From NCBI GenBank assembly GCA_016303195.1, contig JAEDMD010000098.1, positions 1-7,061 on the forward strand: a DNA stretch of 7,061 nt, written 5' to 3'. Below, in pieces: positions 1 to 5,254 of the stretch (position 1 is its first letter; the number at the start of each line of letters is the position of its first letter). This stretch comes from Oscillospiraceae bacterium. Lineage in GTDB: Bacteria; Bacillota; Clostridia; Oscillospirales; Ruminococcaceae. The position numbers and the translations under genes were made by a program. The notes under the pieces were generated by a model, which was not told the DNA's origin, did not search any database, and saw only the letters and a list, made by a program, of their open reading frames with translations.

Positions 1-10
1 ACAATCTGCC

Positions 11-105
11 CACATCCCTTTGGCGGAGGGTGAACGAGGGAGGCAGAGCCTCCCTAAGAAAGCAGTCAAGCGAGCGAAGCTGCGCTTGACGGACGGTTCA
101 GTACA
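11..105 (-). repeat. Truncated copy (C) of the multi-hairpin repeat
   Basis: Read on the minus strand, this stretch has the same order of parts as the copies at 257-378 and 5014-5134. Hairpin 1 is at 65-90 (arms GTCAAGCG / CGCTTGAC around an AGC-TTC-GCT tip). Hairpin 2 is at 37-55 (AGGGAGGC / GCCTCCCT, loop TCT). A linker with CACCC follows, and then the left arm and loop of hairpin 3 (CCAAAGGGAT plus GTG, 11-23). The right arm of hairpin 3 should follow but bases 1-10 do not match it, so the copy is broken at the hairpin 3 loop. The terminal GCGCC hairpin is not in the window. No gene is visible here. Confidence 0.75.
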
Positions 106-129
106 AGTAACGATCAAGCCGTACATCCG

Positions 130-155
130 AAAAAACGGGCGGATGATATCCGCCC
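130..155 (-). terminator. Intrinsic terminator, likely end of the rnr-lipoprotein-glycosyltransferase transcript
   Basis: On the minus strand an 8-bp stem (GGGCGGAT / ATCCGCCC, loop ATC, 137-155) is followed by G and six T. It is the first hairpin with a T run met by transcripts leaving the glycosyltransferase gene leftward, because the palindromes at 189-372 lack a T run in that direction. It also belongs to the small GGGCG palindrome family seen at 183-207 and 6841-6865. Confidence 0.7.
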
Positions 156-182
156 ATACACAAATAAAAGAGAATAAACGAA

Positions 183-217
183 TTGCAGGGGCGCACATTG
201 TGCGCCCTCATTTTTTT
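183..217 (+). terminator. GGGCG-family palindrome with T run (terminator-like)
   Basis: The 8-bp perfect stem GGGCGCAC / GTGCGCCC (189-196 and 200-207, loop ATT) is followed by TCA and seven T, the form of a rho-independent terminator for plus-strand transcription. No plus-strand gene is seen upstream in the window, so it may serve a gene further left or be just a repeat. Its first 15 bases (183-197) recur inverted at 6763-6777. Confidence 0.6.
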
Positions 218-256
218 CTCGTCGGTCAAGCCGAGGGAAACAAATGCAGACCAGCC

Positions 257-378
257 GAACAGCGTAGCTTTGCTCGCTGTTCTACTTTTCAGGGAGGGCT
301 CTGCCCTCCCTCGCACACCCTCCTGCCAAAGGGATGTGATCCCTTTGGAAACCCGACGTGCGCCTTCGGCGCTTTTTT
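257..378 (+). repeat. Complete copy (A) of the multi-hairpin repeat
   Basis: Four hairpins follow one another. Hairpin 1 is at 257-282 (GAACAGCG / CGCTGTTC, AGC-TTT-GCT tip). Hairpin 2 is at 291-311 (GGGAGGGC / GCCCTCCC, loop TCT). Hairpin 3 is at 326-348 (CCAAAGGGAT / ATCCCTTTGG, loop GTG). Hairpin 4 is at 360-372 (GCGCC / GGCGC, loop TTC) and is followed by six T. The hairpin 2-3 linker contains CACCC and the hairpin 3-4 linker contains ACCC, as in the copy at 5014-5134. The stems differ in sequence between copies but stay paired. It ends 12 bases from the stop codon of the convergent glycosyltransferase gene. Its function is unknown; I could not match it to a named RNA family. Confidence 0.85.
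360..378 (+). terminator. Terminal hairpin plus T run of repeat copy A
   Basis: The short GC-only stem GCGCC / GGCGC with a TTC loop is directly followed by six T, giving a terminator-like end to the plus-strand repeat just before the convergent gene. The stem is only five base pairs, so efficiency is uncertain. Confidence 0.6.
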
Positions 379-390
379 ATTTATTTTTTT

Positions 391-1359
391 TTATTCCTTC
401 GGCGGTTCATTTATAAACTCCGCCACAATATACCTCGGTCTCTGCTTTACCTCCGCATATATCTTTCCCACATATTCGCCTATGATTCCCAGACACAATA
501 ACTGCAATCCGCCTATAAACCATATCGAACACATCGTACTCGACCAGCCATGCTCAGAAAATCCGCCTATCTTCGCAATAAATGCCCATATGAACATACA
601 AATGCTCAATGCCGACATGATGAATCCGAGAGTTGTGATGAGTTTCAGCGGTTTCGTGCTGAATGATGTGATGCCGTTTACCGCAAATGCAAGCATTTTC
701 TTCAGCGGATACTTGCTCTCGCCTGCGAATCTCTCATGGCGCTCATAGTAAACACTGCAGCTCTGGAAGCCTATAAGCGGAACCATTCCTCTCAGGAAAA
801 GATTGACTTCCTTGAAGTTTGCAAGCTCCTGCAATACTCTCCTGCTCATGAGTCGGAAATCCGCATGGTTGTAAACTACATCCGCACCCATGACTTTCAT
901 GAATTTATAGAATCCCTCAGCGGTGAATTTCTTGAAGAAAGTATCGGTATCACGGGCACTTCTTACACCGTAGACCACCTGATTTCCCTCATAGTATTTC
1001 TCGACCATAGCGTCAATGGTGTTGATATCGTCCTGAAGATCGGCATCCATCGTGATAGCCATGTCGCATATCTCCTTGACGGTCATAAGGCCTGCAAGAA
1101 CTGCATTCTGATGACCGCTGTTATGAGCGAGGTTTATTCCCGAAAAGAAATTCGGGTCAGCCTTATGAAGTTCCTGTATCATGCTCCATGTCTTGTCCTT
1201 AGAACCGTCATTTACGAAAACTACACGGCTTTCGGGGCTTATGAGCTTTCTCTCGATGAGTGATGTATACTTTGCTTTGAGCTGTGAGGCTGTCTCGTTG
1301 AGGACCTCCTCCTCGTTGTAACATGGGACTACCATGTATAATATCTCAGGTTTTTCCAT
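391..1359 (-). CDS. Family 2 glycosyltransferase, polyprenyl-phosphate type, membrane-anchored
   Basis: A protein of 322 residues. It is a GT-A-fold family 2 glycosyltransferase: a PCYNEEEVL nucleotide-sugar motif at 12-20, FVNDGSKDKTW at 48-58, and the metal-binding DADLQDD at 105-111. An ERFAGESKYPLKKM segment at about 209-222 is typical of the DPM1/GtrB/CsbB-like group. Two hydrophobic helices (about 238-262 and 272-296) then anchor it in the membrane. Such enzymes usually move a sugar from a nucleotide donor to undecaprenyl phosphate at the inner face of the membrane, for later decoration of cell-wall or surface polymers. The sugar cannot be told from sequence, and no GtrA-type flippase or second transferase is nearby. 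The start at 1359 is chosen over an in-frame upstream ATG at 1542, because it has GAGGAG seven bases before it and begins at the conserved domain. The gene lies 43 bases after the lipoprotein gene, probably in one transcript. Confidence 0.9.
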   Translation of the reverse strand: MEKPEILYMVVPCYNEEEVLNETASQLKAKYTSLIERKLISPESRVVFVNDGSKDKTWSMIQELHKADPNFFSGINLAHNSGHQNAVLAGLMTVKEICDMAITMDADLQDDINTIDAMVEKYYEGNQVVYGVRSARDTDTFFKKFTAEGFYKFMKVMGADVVYNHADFRLMSRRVLQELANFKEVNLFLRGMVPLIGFQSCSVYYERHERFAGESKYPLKKMLAFAVNGITSFSTKPLKLITTLGFIMSALSICMFIWAFIAKIGGFSEHGWSSTMCSIWFIGGLQLLCLGIIGEYVGKIYAEVKQRPRYIVAEFINEPPKE

Positions 1360-1366
1360 TTTATTG

Positions 1367-1372
1367 CTCCTC
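1367..1372 (-). promoter_or_regulatory. Ribosome-binding site of the glycosyltransferase
   Basis: GAGGAG on the minus strand, seven bases before the ATG at 1359. It decides the start against the longer open frame that reaches back into the lipoprotein gene. Confidence 0.85.
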
Positions 1373-1402
1373 AAATTTATTGTTTCAGCGAAAATAATAT
1401 TC

Positions 1403-2224
1403 TCAATAAGGCAGAGTGAACTGACCTGCTTTCCATGTACCGTTTTCAAGCACCATTGAGAAAGTATCAGTCTCAGAATAGGAATCGTCGCCGAAATCGC
1501 TTCCATCGTAATAATTTTCCACGGTGAAGAATATCTCATCATCCGTTTTAGACTGTATATCGGTTATTTTCGATGCCGAATAGTAAAGATGTGCGCCACG
1601 CTCTCCGTTCAGCGCATAGACTGCACCATTGCTCTCACGGTAATTATCGGAGAGAGAATTCGGATACCGCTCACTGAACACCTTGCAGTAATCACGCTCA
1701 ACATCGGCTAATGAATGGATGTCGGGGTCTGTTATTTTGTAGAACTGCCATTTGAAGTCATTCTCCACATAGGAACTGTAATCAAGGGAATACGGGCAGT
1801 TTACAAGGAATTTCCAGTATGTCTGACAGGCTGATTCAAACAATTTCTGAGCCGCTGACATAAGAACTGCATCATCCTGTTTTTCTTCGGGCTTATCGAA
1901 AACGATAGCACCGCTGTCGTCATATGAGAAAATTCCTGCGCCCTGCGGGTCAGGCTGTTCGGTGACTGCCTGAGTGGTCACGGCAGATCTTGTATCAGAA
2001 GCCGAAACAGAAGCAGTAACGGCAGTTGTAGTCGCAGTCGAAACAGCCGATGTTGTAGTCCTTGTATTTTGGGGTGCAAGAGGATCGGGCTGTTCGGTCG
2101 CCTCCTGAACGTCGGTCACAGCGGCGGACTGCTCACTGTTCTGACTGCTTTCGTTCTTTTTTGCGGCACATGACACGGAAGATATCACAATGCATACCGA
2201 AAGCAAAGCTATGATCTTTTTCAT
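1403..2224 (-). CDS. Putative lipoprotein with Ser/Thr-rich linker and possible IseA-like C-terminal domain
   Basis: A protein of 273 residues. It starts with MKK and a hydrophobic stretch ending at SSVSC, so Cys19 is the likely lipidated residue, although the lipobox is weak (Ser rather than Leu at -3). Residues 20-95 are a low-complexity Ser/Thr/Ala/Gln linker in which TEQPDP occurs twice, at 43-48 and 88-93. The folded part (about 118-273) has a helical start, a YCKVFSERYP segment (179-188), a NGAVYALNGERG turn (199-210) and a closing VLENGTWKAGQF strand. That order resembles the IseA/YoeB family of secreted DL-endopeptidase inhibitors; this is pattern recognition, not proof, and other small secreted folds are possible. 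The start at 2224 is preferred over 2281 because it gives the signal peptide and follows a strong ribosome-binding site. It lies four bases after rnr, implying coupled translation, and probably acts outside the membrane. Confidence 0.8.
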   Translation of the reverse strand: MKKIIALLSVCIVISSVSCAAKKNESSQNSEQSAAVTDVQEATEQPDPLAPQNTRTTTSAVSTATTTAVTASVSASDTRSAVTTQAVTEQPDPQGAGIFSYDDSGAIVFDKPEEKQDDAVLMSAAQKLFESACQTYWKFLVNCPYSLDYSSYVENDFKWQFYKITDPDIHSLADVERDYCKVFSERYPNSLSDNYRESNGAVYALNGERGAHLYYSASKITDIQSKTDDEIFFTVENYYDGSDFGDDSYSETDTFSMVLENGTWKAGQFTLPY

Positions 2225-2228
2225 AAAC

Positions 2229-4394
2229 TCAGTCCTCCTCGTCGATATCGAGAACAAAATCAACAGTTCCCTCGCTGACATTCACAGCGGCGCATATAAC
2301 TTCAACTTCGTCGCCAAGCTGATATGAAACTCCCGTGAAAGTCTCTGTCAGAGAAACAGGCTCGGAATAGTCATATTCGCCTTCAGGGAGAGTTCGGATG
2401 TGGACAAGTCCCTCGACTGTATTCGGAAGCTCCGCATAAAAGCCGAATTCCGTAACACTTGAAATGCGAGCCTTGAAAGTTTCGCCGATATGGGACCTCA
2501 TATACTCAGCCTTGTAGCAGTCCTCGCACTCACGCTCGATGGTGACCGCCCTTACCTCGGCGGCAGAGGAGCGTTCAGCGGCATTTACGGCAAATCCGCC
2601 ATAGCGCTTGCTGAGCCATTCATTGTTGTAGCCGGCGAGAATATCGGTTATTATGCGGTGGATAGCCAGATCGGGATAACGTCTTATCGGTGAGGTGAAG
2701 TGAGCATAATCCTCCAGCACCAGACCGAAATGTCCCAGCGGTTCAGTTGAATACTTAGCCTTAGCCATTGAGCGGAGAACCATGAGATTGACTGCTTCAA
2801 ACTTGTTGGTATCCTTTGCGCTTTTCAGTATCTCAGCGGCATGATGCGGCTTGAACTCGGTAAAATGCGGACAGGCAAGCCCGAATTTCGGGAGCAGTTC
2901 ATGAAGATGCTCGACCTTTGCTTCGGGAGGTGCTTCATGGATACGGTAAACGAACGGGATATCCTTTTCACGTGCCAGCTTTGCAGCGGCTTCGTTTGCA
3001 GTGAGCATGAATTCCTCGATGATACGCTCGGATTTGCCACGTTCACGGAGTTTCACATCACAGCAGATGCCGTTCTCATCAATGATGAGCTTGCTCTCAT
3101 TAGTCTCTATCTCAGGAGCATGACGGCGCTCCTTCTTTGCGATGAGCTTATCGGCAAGTTCGTCCATAAGCGCAAGTTCGTCACGGACTTCTGCGTATTT
3201 TTCGGCAATTTCGGGAGTTTCCTCCCCTGCCAGCATCTTATTTATCTCGGAATAAACGCCCTTTACCCTCGAACGGATAACGCTCTTGCAGAAGCGATAC
3301 GAAAGCATTTCGCCGTCCTTGTCCAGTTCGATGAAAGCGGAAAGGGTAAGTCTGTTTTCGTTTGGATTCAGTGAGCAGATACCGTTGGAAAGCTCTTTCG
3401 GGAGCATCGGTATCACCTTGTCGGCGTAGTAAATACTTGTACCACGGCGCATAGCTTCCTTGTCAAGTTCGCTGTTGCCTCTCACGTAATGGGAAACGTC
3501 AGCGATGTGGACACCCAGACGGTAGCCCTTTTGAGTACGCTCAACAGAAACGGCATCGTCAAGGTCTTTGGACTCAGCGCTGTCGATGGTAAATATCGGC
3601 ATATCGCAGAGATTCTCACGGTTATTGAAGGAGTATTCCTGCACACCTCCCTCGGAAATGCGGACAGCCTCACGCTTGACCTCCTCGGAGAATTCCGTAG
3701 GAGCGCCGTGCATCATAAGGATGGAAGCGGCACATGAAGCGGCATACTCGGAATTGCCGAAAACAAGGATGATCTTCACCTTATGCTCGGCATGGCGGTG
3801 TCCACGGTAGACGATCTCTGCAAGCACCTTATCACCCTCATTGAAAGGAATGCTCTCACGCTTTGAAATTATCATGTGATTCTTTGAAGCGGAATCGGGA
3901 ACGAGGTAAGGTTCGCCGTCAACGACTTCTATTTTACCCGTGAGCTGACTGCTTCCGAATTCGAGGATATCCACGATCTCGCCCTCAGGTTCGCCTGTAC
4001 GTGAAGCGATATCAGCGATAAGCACACGGTCTTTCGGCATAGCGCCGAGCATACATTTGCCTGGGATGAAGTACTCGATGCCCTCATCGGTCTCAGCGAA
4101 ACCGAAAGTTCTGCTGAGTCTTGTAACGGTAGCAGGGACAACATTTGCACGTGAGCAGAGAGCGACCTTCATGCCCTTTTTCATCATGATAACGCCTTCG
4201 GTGCGGAGCTGAGAGAATGCTTCGGTGAAGTTTTCCCTGCCCTGTTTTTTCGTCCTGCACTTGGATTCAAGCTGACTGAGCGGCATGGATTTTTTATCAT
4301 AAGCGGTCAGAAAAGTGACGATCTTGTGCTTGTAGTTCTCGACGCTTCCTGCTGACACGGTTTTCTTTGCAGATGATCTCTTTTTGTTTGCCAT
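2229..4394 (-). CDS. rnr: Ribonuclease R (3'-5' exoribonuclease)
   Basis: A protein of 721 residues, close to the usual length for Gram-positive RNase R. It degrades structured RNA from the 3' end in the cytoplasm and takes part in rRNA quality control, mRNA decay and, with tmRNA/SmpB, turnover of non-stop messages. Domain order: a basic N-terminus and winged-helix region (about 19-80), two cold-shock-like OB domains (about 84-150 and 150-215), the catalytic RNB domain (about 255-590) and a C-terminal S1 domain (about 638-716). The four metal-binding aspartates have the RNase II/R spacing: D271, D277, D279, D280 in the DSAESKDLDDAV motif. HFTSPIRRYPD (565-575) supplies the catalytic arginines. 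The lysine-rich tail of the E. coli enzyme is missing; this protein ends in acidic DEED. It follows secG by 72 bases with a terminator between; smpB, often next in Firmicutes, is absent. A GGAG site with a short four-base spacer precedes the ATG. Confidence 0.97.
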   Translation of the reverse strand: MANKKRSSAKKTVSAGSVENYKHKIVTFLTAYDKKSMPLSQLESKCRTKKQGRENFTEAFSQLRTEGVIMMKKGMKVALCSRANVVPATVTRLSRTFGFAETDEGIEYFIPGKCMLGAMPKDRVLIADIASRTGEPEGEIVDILEFGSSQLTGKIEVVDGEPYLVPDSASKNHMIISKRESIPFNEGDKVLAEIVYRGHRHAEHKVKIILVFGNSEYAASCAASILMMHGAPTEFSEEVKREAVRISEGGVQEYSFNNRENLCDMPIFTIDSAESKDLDDAVSVERTQKGYRLGVHIADVSHYVRGNSELDKEAMRRGTSIYYADKVIPMLPKELSNGICSLNPNENRLTLSAFIELDKDGEMLSYRFCKSVIRSRVKGVYSEINKMLAGEETPEIAEKYAEVRDELALMDELADKLIAKKERRHAPEIETNESKLIIDENGICCDVKLRERGKSERIIEEFMLTANEAAAKLAREKDIPFVYRIHEAPPEAKVEHLHELLPKFGLACPHFTEFKPHHAAEILKSAKDTNKFEAVNLMVLRSMAKAKYSTEPLGHFGLVLEDYAHFTSPIRRYPDLAIHRIITDILAGYNNEWLSKRYGGFAVNAAERSSAAEVRAVTIERECEDCYKAEYMRSHIGETFKARISSVTEFGFYAELPNTVEGLVHIRTLPEGEYDYSEPVSLTETFTGVSYQLGDEVEVICAAVNVSEGTVDFVLDIDEED
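2234..2240 (-). promoter_or_regulatory. Ribosome-binding site of the lipoprotein gene, inside rnr
   Basis: GAGGAGG on the minus strand lies nine bases before the ATG at 2224 and is formed by the codons for the last Glu-Glu-Asp of RNase R. Ribosomes finishing rnr therefore end over this site, suggesting translational coupling. Confidence 0.85.
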
Positions 4395-4398
4395 AGTA

Positions 4399-4405
4399 CT
4401 CCTTT
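4399..4405 (-). promoter_or_regulatory. Ribosome-binding site of rnr
   Basis: AAAGGAG on the minus strand, with only four bases to the ATG at 4394, which is shorter than the spacing at the other genes here. Confidence 0.75.
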
Positions 4406-4430
4406 ATTGGAATTTGCCTGTAAATGAATT

Positions 4431-4460
4431 AAAAAGCCCCATGACTGAGGTCACAGGGCT
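4431..4460 (-). terminator. Intrinsic terminator between secG and rnr
   Basis: On the minus strand, AGCCCTGTGAC and GTCATGGGGCT form an 11-bp stem with two G-T wobbles and a CTCA loop, followed by a five-T run. It begins seven bases after the secG stop and ends 36 bases before rnr. No convincing promoter fits between it and rnr, so rnr is probably expressed by partial read-through, or from a promoter overlapping the hairpin. Confidence 0.9.
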
Positions 4461-4466
4461 GCTTGA

Positions 4467-4727
4467 TTACTTGTTGATAAAGAGCGGAACGAGGTTTACT
4501 GCAAGGATGGCAGCAAAGAGGATGATAGCAAGCGCTCTTGTGATCTTATTGAGGATAGCTTCCTTTGTTCTGCCTTCATTCTTGCCGTAGAATGAATCTC
4601 CGCTTGCGCCTGTGAGAGCGGCTGTCATGCTGTCCTGTGATTTCTGTTCCTGAGAGAGACAGATGATTATAGTAATGATACTAACGAGGAGAATAACGAT
4701 TCCTCCGATTATCTCTAAAACTGACAT
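4467..4727 (-). CDS. secG: Protein translocase subunit SecG
   Basis: A protein of 86 residues, the usual size for this small subunit of the SecYEG channel, which helps SecA-driven export across the cytoplasmic membrane. Two hydrophobic helices (about 5-24 and 63-84) flank a polar loop. The loop has family hallmarks: a Gln/Ser-rich stretch after helix 1 (LSQEQKSQDSM), the Gly-containing ALTGASGDSFYGKNEGR segment, and EAILNKITRALAIILF leading into helix 2. The gene is first in the leftward cluster. It has its own near-consensus promoter about 50 bases upstream, a GGAGG site eight bases before the ATG, and an intrinsic terminator right after the stop. The secG-rnr order is common in Firmicutes. 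Confidence 0.95.
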   Translation of the reverse strand: MSVLEIIGGIVILLVSIITIIICLSQEQKSQDSMTAALTGASGDSFYGKNEGRTKEAILNKITRALAIILFAAILAVNLVPLFINK

Positions 4728-4735
4728 AAAAAATA

Positions 4736-4740
4736 CCTCC
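4736..4740 (-). promoter_or_regulatory. Ribosome-binding site of secG
   Basis: GGAGG on the minus strand, eight bases before the ATG at 4727. Confidence 0.85.
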
Positions 4741-4777
4741 GAAAGAAGATTGAAGTTACATTTTGATTAGCTTTACT

Positions 4778-4806
4778 ATTATACCATAATTTTTCATGCA
4801 TTTCAA
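4778..4806 (-). promoter_or_regulatory. secG promoter, sigma-A type with extended -10
   Basis: On the minus strand TTGAAA (4801-4806) is separated by 17 bases from TATAAT (4778-4783), with TGG directly before the -10 box. The predicted start near 4771 gives a leader of about 44 bases, with no room for a large riboswitch. Confidence 0.85.
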
Positions 4807-4874
4807 GTGCTGATACTGAAAAACAGTGAGATTATTTATAAACAAAATTGTGCATATTGCTTGAATGCCGGTTC

Positions 4875-4939
4875 AATGAATATTGAATAACGAATAATGA
4901 ATAAATTATAATTTCGGTGTACCCTTACGGGGACGGATT
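4875..4939 (+). repeat. AT-rich repeat module, copy 1
   Basis: This 65-base stretch matches the reverse complement of 6870-6934 at 61 of 65 positions without gaps. It is AT-rich with GAATA/GAATAA-like units for the first 40 bases. It then turns GC-rich with CGGTGT and a small hairpin around TACGGGGAC. Together with the second copy it brackets proS as an inverted pair. The 68 bases between the secG promoter and this repeat (4807-4874) hold only a weak TTGAA/TTCAA hairpin. Confidence 0.9.
4883..4912 (+). promoter_or_regulatory. Promoter-like sequence inside AT-rich repeat copy 1
   Basis: TTGAAT (4883-4888), an 18-base spacer and TATAAT (4907-4912) point rightward into the multi-hairpin element. 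Both boxes and the spacing are kept in the inverted copy at 6897-6926. The surroundings are very AT-rich, so chance matches are easier here. Confidence 0.5.
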
Positions 4940-4958
4940 TTAATTCCGTTTAATAAAA

Positions 4959-5166
4959 ACACGGCAACAGCATTTACTTTTTTGTGGTAAGGCATAGTTA
5001 TTGAGGAACGTCCGTAAAGCATCGCTGCGCTTGCTTTACTACTTTGTCAGGGGGACTCTGTCCCCCTCATTCACCCCCTGCAAGGGAGATAACATCCCCC
5101 TTGACCCCAGAACGTGCGCCTGCGGCGCTTTTTTATATTTTTTAAAAGTAAATGCTGTTGCCGTGT
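4959..5166 (+). mobile_element. 208-bp multi-hairpin element (copy B) with perfect 23-bp terminal inverted repeats
   Basis: Bases 4959-4981 and 5144-5166 are perfect inverted repeats of 23 bp (outer ends ACACGGCAAC and its complement). Between them lie the four hairpins of the family. Hairpin 1 is at 5014-5039 (GTAAAGC / GCTTTAC). Hairpin 2 is at 5049-5067 (AGGGGGAC / GTCCCCCT, loop TCT). Hairpin 3 is at 5081-5103 (CAAGGGAGAT / ATCCCCCTTG, one A-C mismatch). Hairpin 4 is at 5116-5128 (GCGCC / GGCGC) with six T. It has no open reading frame of note and no clear target-site duplication, so if mobile it would be a MITE-like passenger. The first 55 bases from 4964 recur at 7007-7061. It ends 18 bases before the -35 box of proS. 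Confidence 0.75.
5116..5134 (+). terminator. Terminal hairpin plus T run of element B
   Basis: The five-bp stem GCGCC / GGCGC with loop TGC is directly followed by six T. It would end a transcript begun at the promoter-like site 4883-4912 and insulate proS from it. Confidence 0.6.
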
Positions 5167-5184
5167 TAATAATACCGTATTTCC

Positions 5185-5213
5185 TTGACATCATTAATAC
5201 AAAATGCTATAAT
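5185..5213 (+). promoter_or_regulatory. proS promoter, full consensus
   Basis: TTGACA (5185-5190), a 17-base spacer and TATAAT (5208-5213) with TGC before the -10 box: a full-consensus sigma-A-type promoter with extended -10. The expected start near 5220 leaves a leader of about 35 bases, too short for a T-box. Confidence 0.93.
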
Positions 5214-5238
5214 GTAAATATCTACGTTACTTTTATAG

Positions 5239-5245
5239 AAAGAGG
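5239..5245 (+). promoter_or_regulatory. Ribosome-binding site of proS
   Basis: AAAGAGG lies nine bases before the ATG at 5255. It is weaker than the GGAGG sites of the leftward genes. Confidence 0.7.
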
Positions 5246-5254
5246 TCAATATTT

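Noticed and set aside
20..748. 242-codon plus-strand open frame
   Set aside because: It runs through hairpin repeats and then antisense to the glycosyltransferase; its protein is low-quality and has no ribosome-binding site.
736..1263. 175-codon plus-strand open frame
   Set aside because: Antisense shadow of the glycosyltransferase gene, which has clear family motifs.
1360..1542. Upstream start for the glycosyltransferase at 1542
   Set aside because: The extra 61 residues overlap the lipoprotein gene in another frame and lack family similarity; GAGGAG supports the start at 1359.
2225..2281. Upstream start for the lipoprotein at 2281
   Set aside because: It would hide the signal peptide behind 19 residues translated from the end of rnr; GAGGAGG supports 2224.
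2841..3374. 177-codon plus-strand open frame
   Set aside because: Antisense shadow of rnr across the RNB domain.
4959..5166. T-box leader for proS
   Set aside because: No T-box core or antiterminator sequence is seen, and a consensus promoter lies downstream of the element.
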